Assembly (NCBI GenBank): GCA_022798035.1
Contig: JAAWLS010000164.1
Coordinates: forward strand, 1 to 5,704
DNA length: 5,704 bases
DNA from: Lachnospiraceae bacterium
GTDB lineage: Bacteria > Bacillota > Clostridia > Lachnospirales > Lachnospiraceae
Direction: 5' to 3'
The translations under genes and the position numbers were made by a program. Position 1 is the stretch's first letter. Each line of letters begins with the position of its first letter. The notes under the pieces are model-generated. The model had not been told where the DNA came from. It saw only the letters and a list, made by a program, of their open reading frames with translations, and did not search any database. Below, piece after piece: positions 5,680-5,704 of the stretch.

Positions 5680-5704
5680 TAGACAGAAATAAAAAATTGT
5701 ATGA

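Noticed and set aside
1..5704. CRISPR array, tRNA or rRNA, insertion sequence, attachment site or replication origin
   Set aside because: Reading both strands showed no regularly spaced repeats, cloverleaf, transposase motif, long terminal inverted repeats or DnaA-box cluster.

Overview
The window looks like a piece of a low-to-mid GC, strictly anaerobic Firmicutes chromosome, most likely gut Clostridia of the Lachnospiraceae type. The reasons are strong AAGGAGG-type ribosome binding sites, U-tailed stem-loop terminators, a clostridial-type phosphotransacetylase, a GH42 beta-galactosidase and an [FeFe]-hydrogenase-like protein. This placement is an inference from protein style; nothing in the window proves a genus.

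Layout: (1) bases 1-402, + strand, the C-terminal end of a GH42 beta-galactosidase entering from the left. (2) Bases 542-2485, + strand, a single-gene unit for a 647-residue soluble fusion: two N-terminal [4Fe-4S] sites, an [FeFe]-hydrogenase H-cluster-like domain, a further four-cysteine Fe-S module and a methyl-accepting chemotaxis signalling hairpin. It has a candidate promoter (479-507) and a strong terminator (2512-2555). (3) Bases 2563-3135, - strand, a protein with two DUF305 repeats and a cysteine cluster between them, convergent with the fusion gene and sharing its bidirectional terminator. (4) A 317-base gap with a terminator and palindromes belonging to the 3' end of the next gene. 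(5) Bases 3453-4460, - strand, phosphate acetyltransferase (pta), with a good promoter and no ackA beside it. (6) Bases 4732-5568, - strand, a secreted class 3 lipase-like hydrolase with its own terminator. Its 5' leader has a promoter, a stem-loop and a possible seven-codon leader peptide whose stop codon runs into the lipase ribosome binding site.

The genes do not form one operon. Each of the four complete genes appears to be its own transcription unit, and only a loose theme of anaerobic energy metabolism links the sensor-like fusion (H2 or redox) and Pta (acetate and ATP formation). The most interesting object is the hydrogenase-chemoreceptor fusion. It keeps all four cysteines expected to hold the H-cluster [4Fe-4S] cubane but has lost the residues used for proton relay in catalytic [FeFe] hydrogenases, as expected of a sensor rather than a turnover enzyme. 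The lipase leader and the duplicated, cytosolic DUF305 protein are the next best leads. No tRNA, rRNA, CRISPR array, insertion sequence or attachment site was seen.
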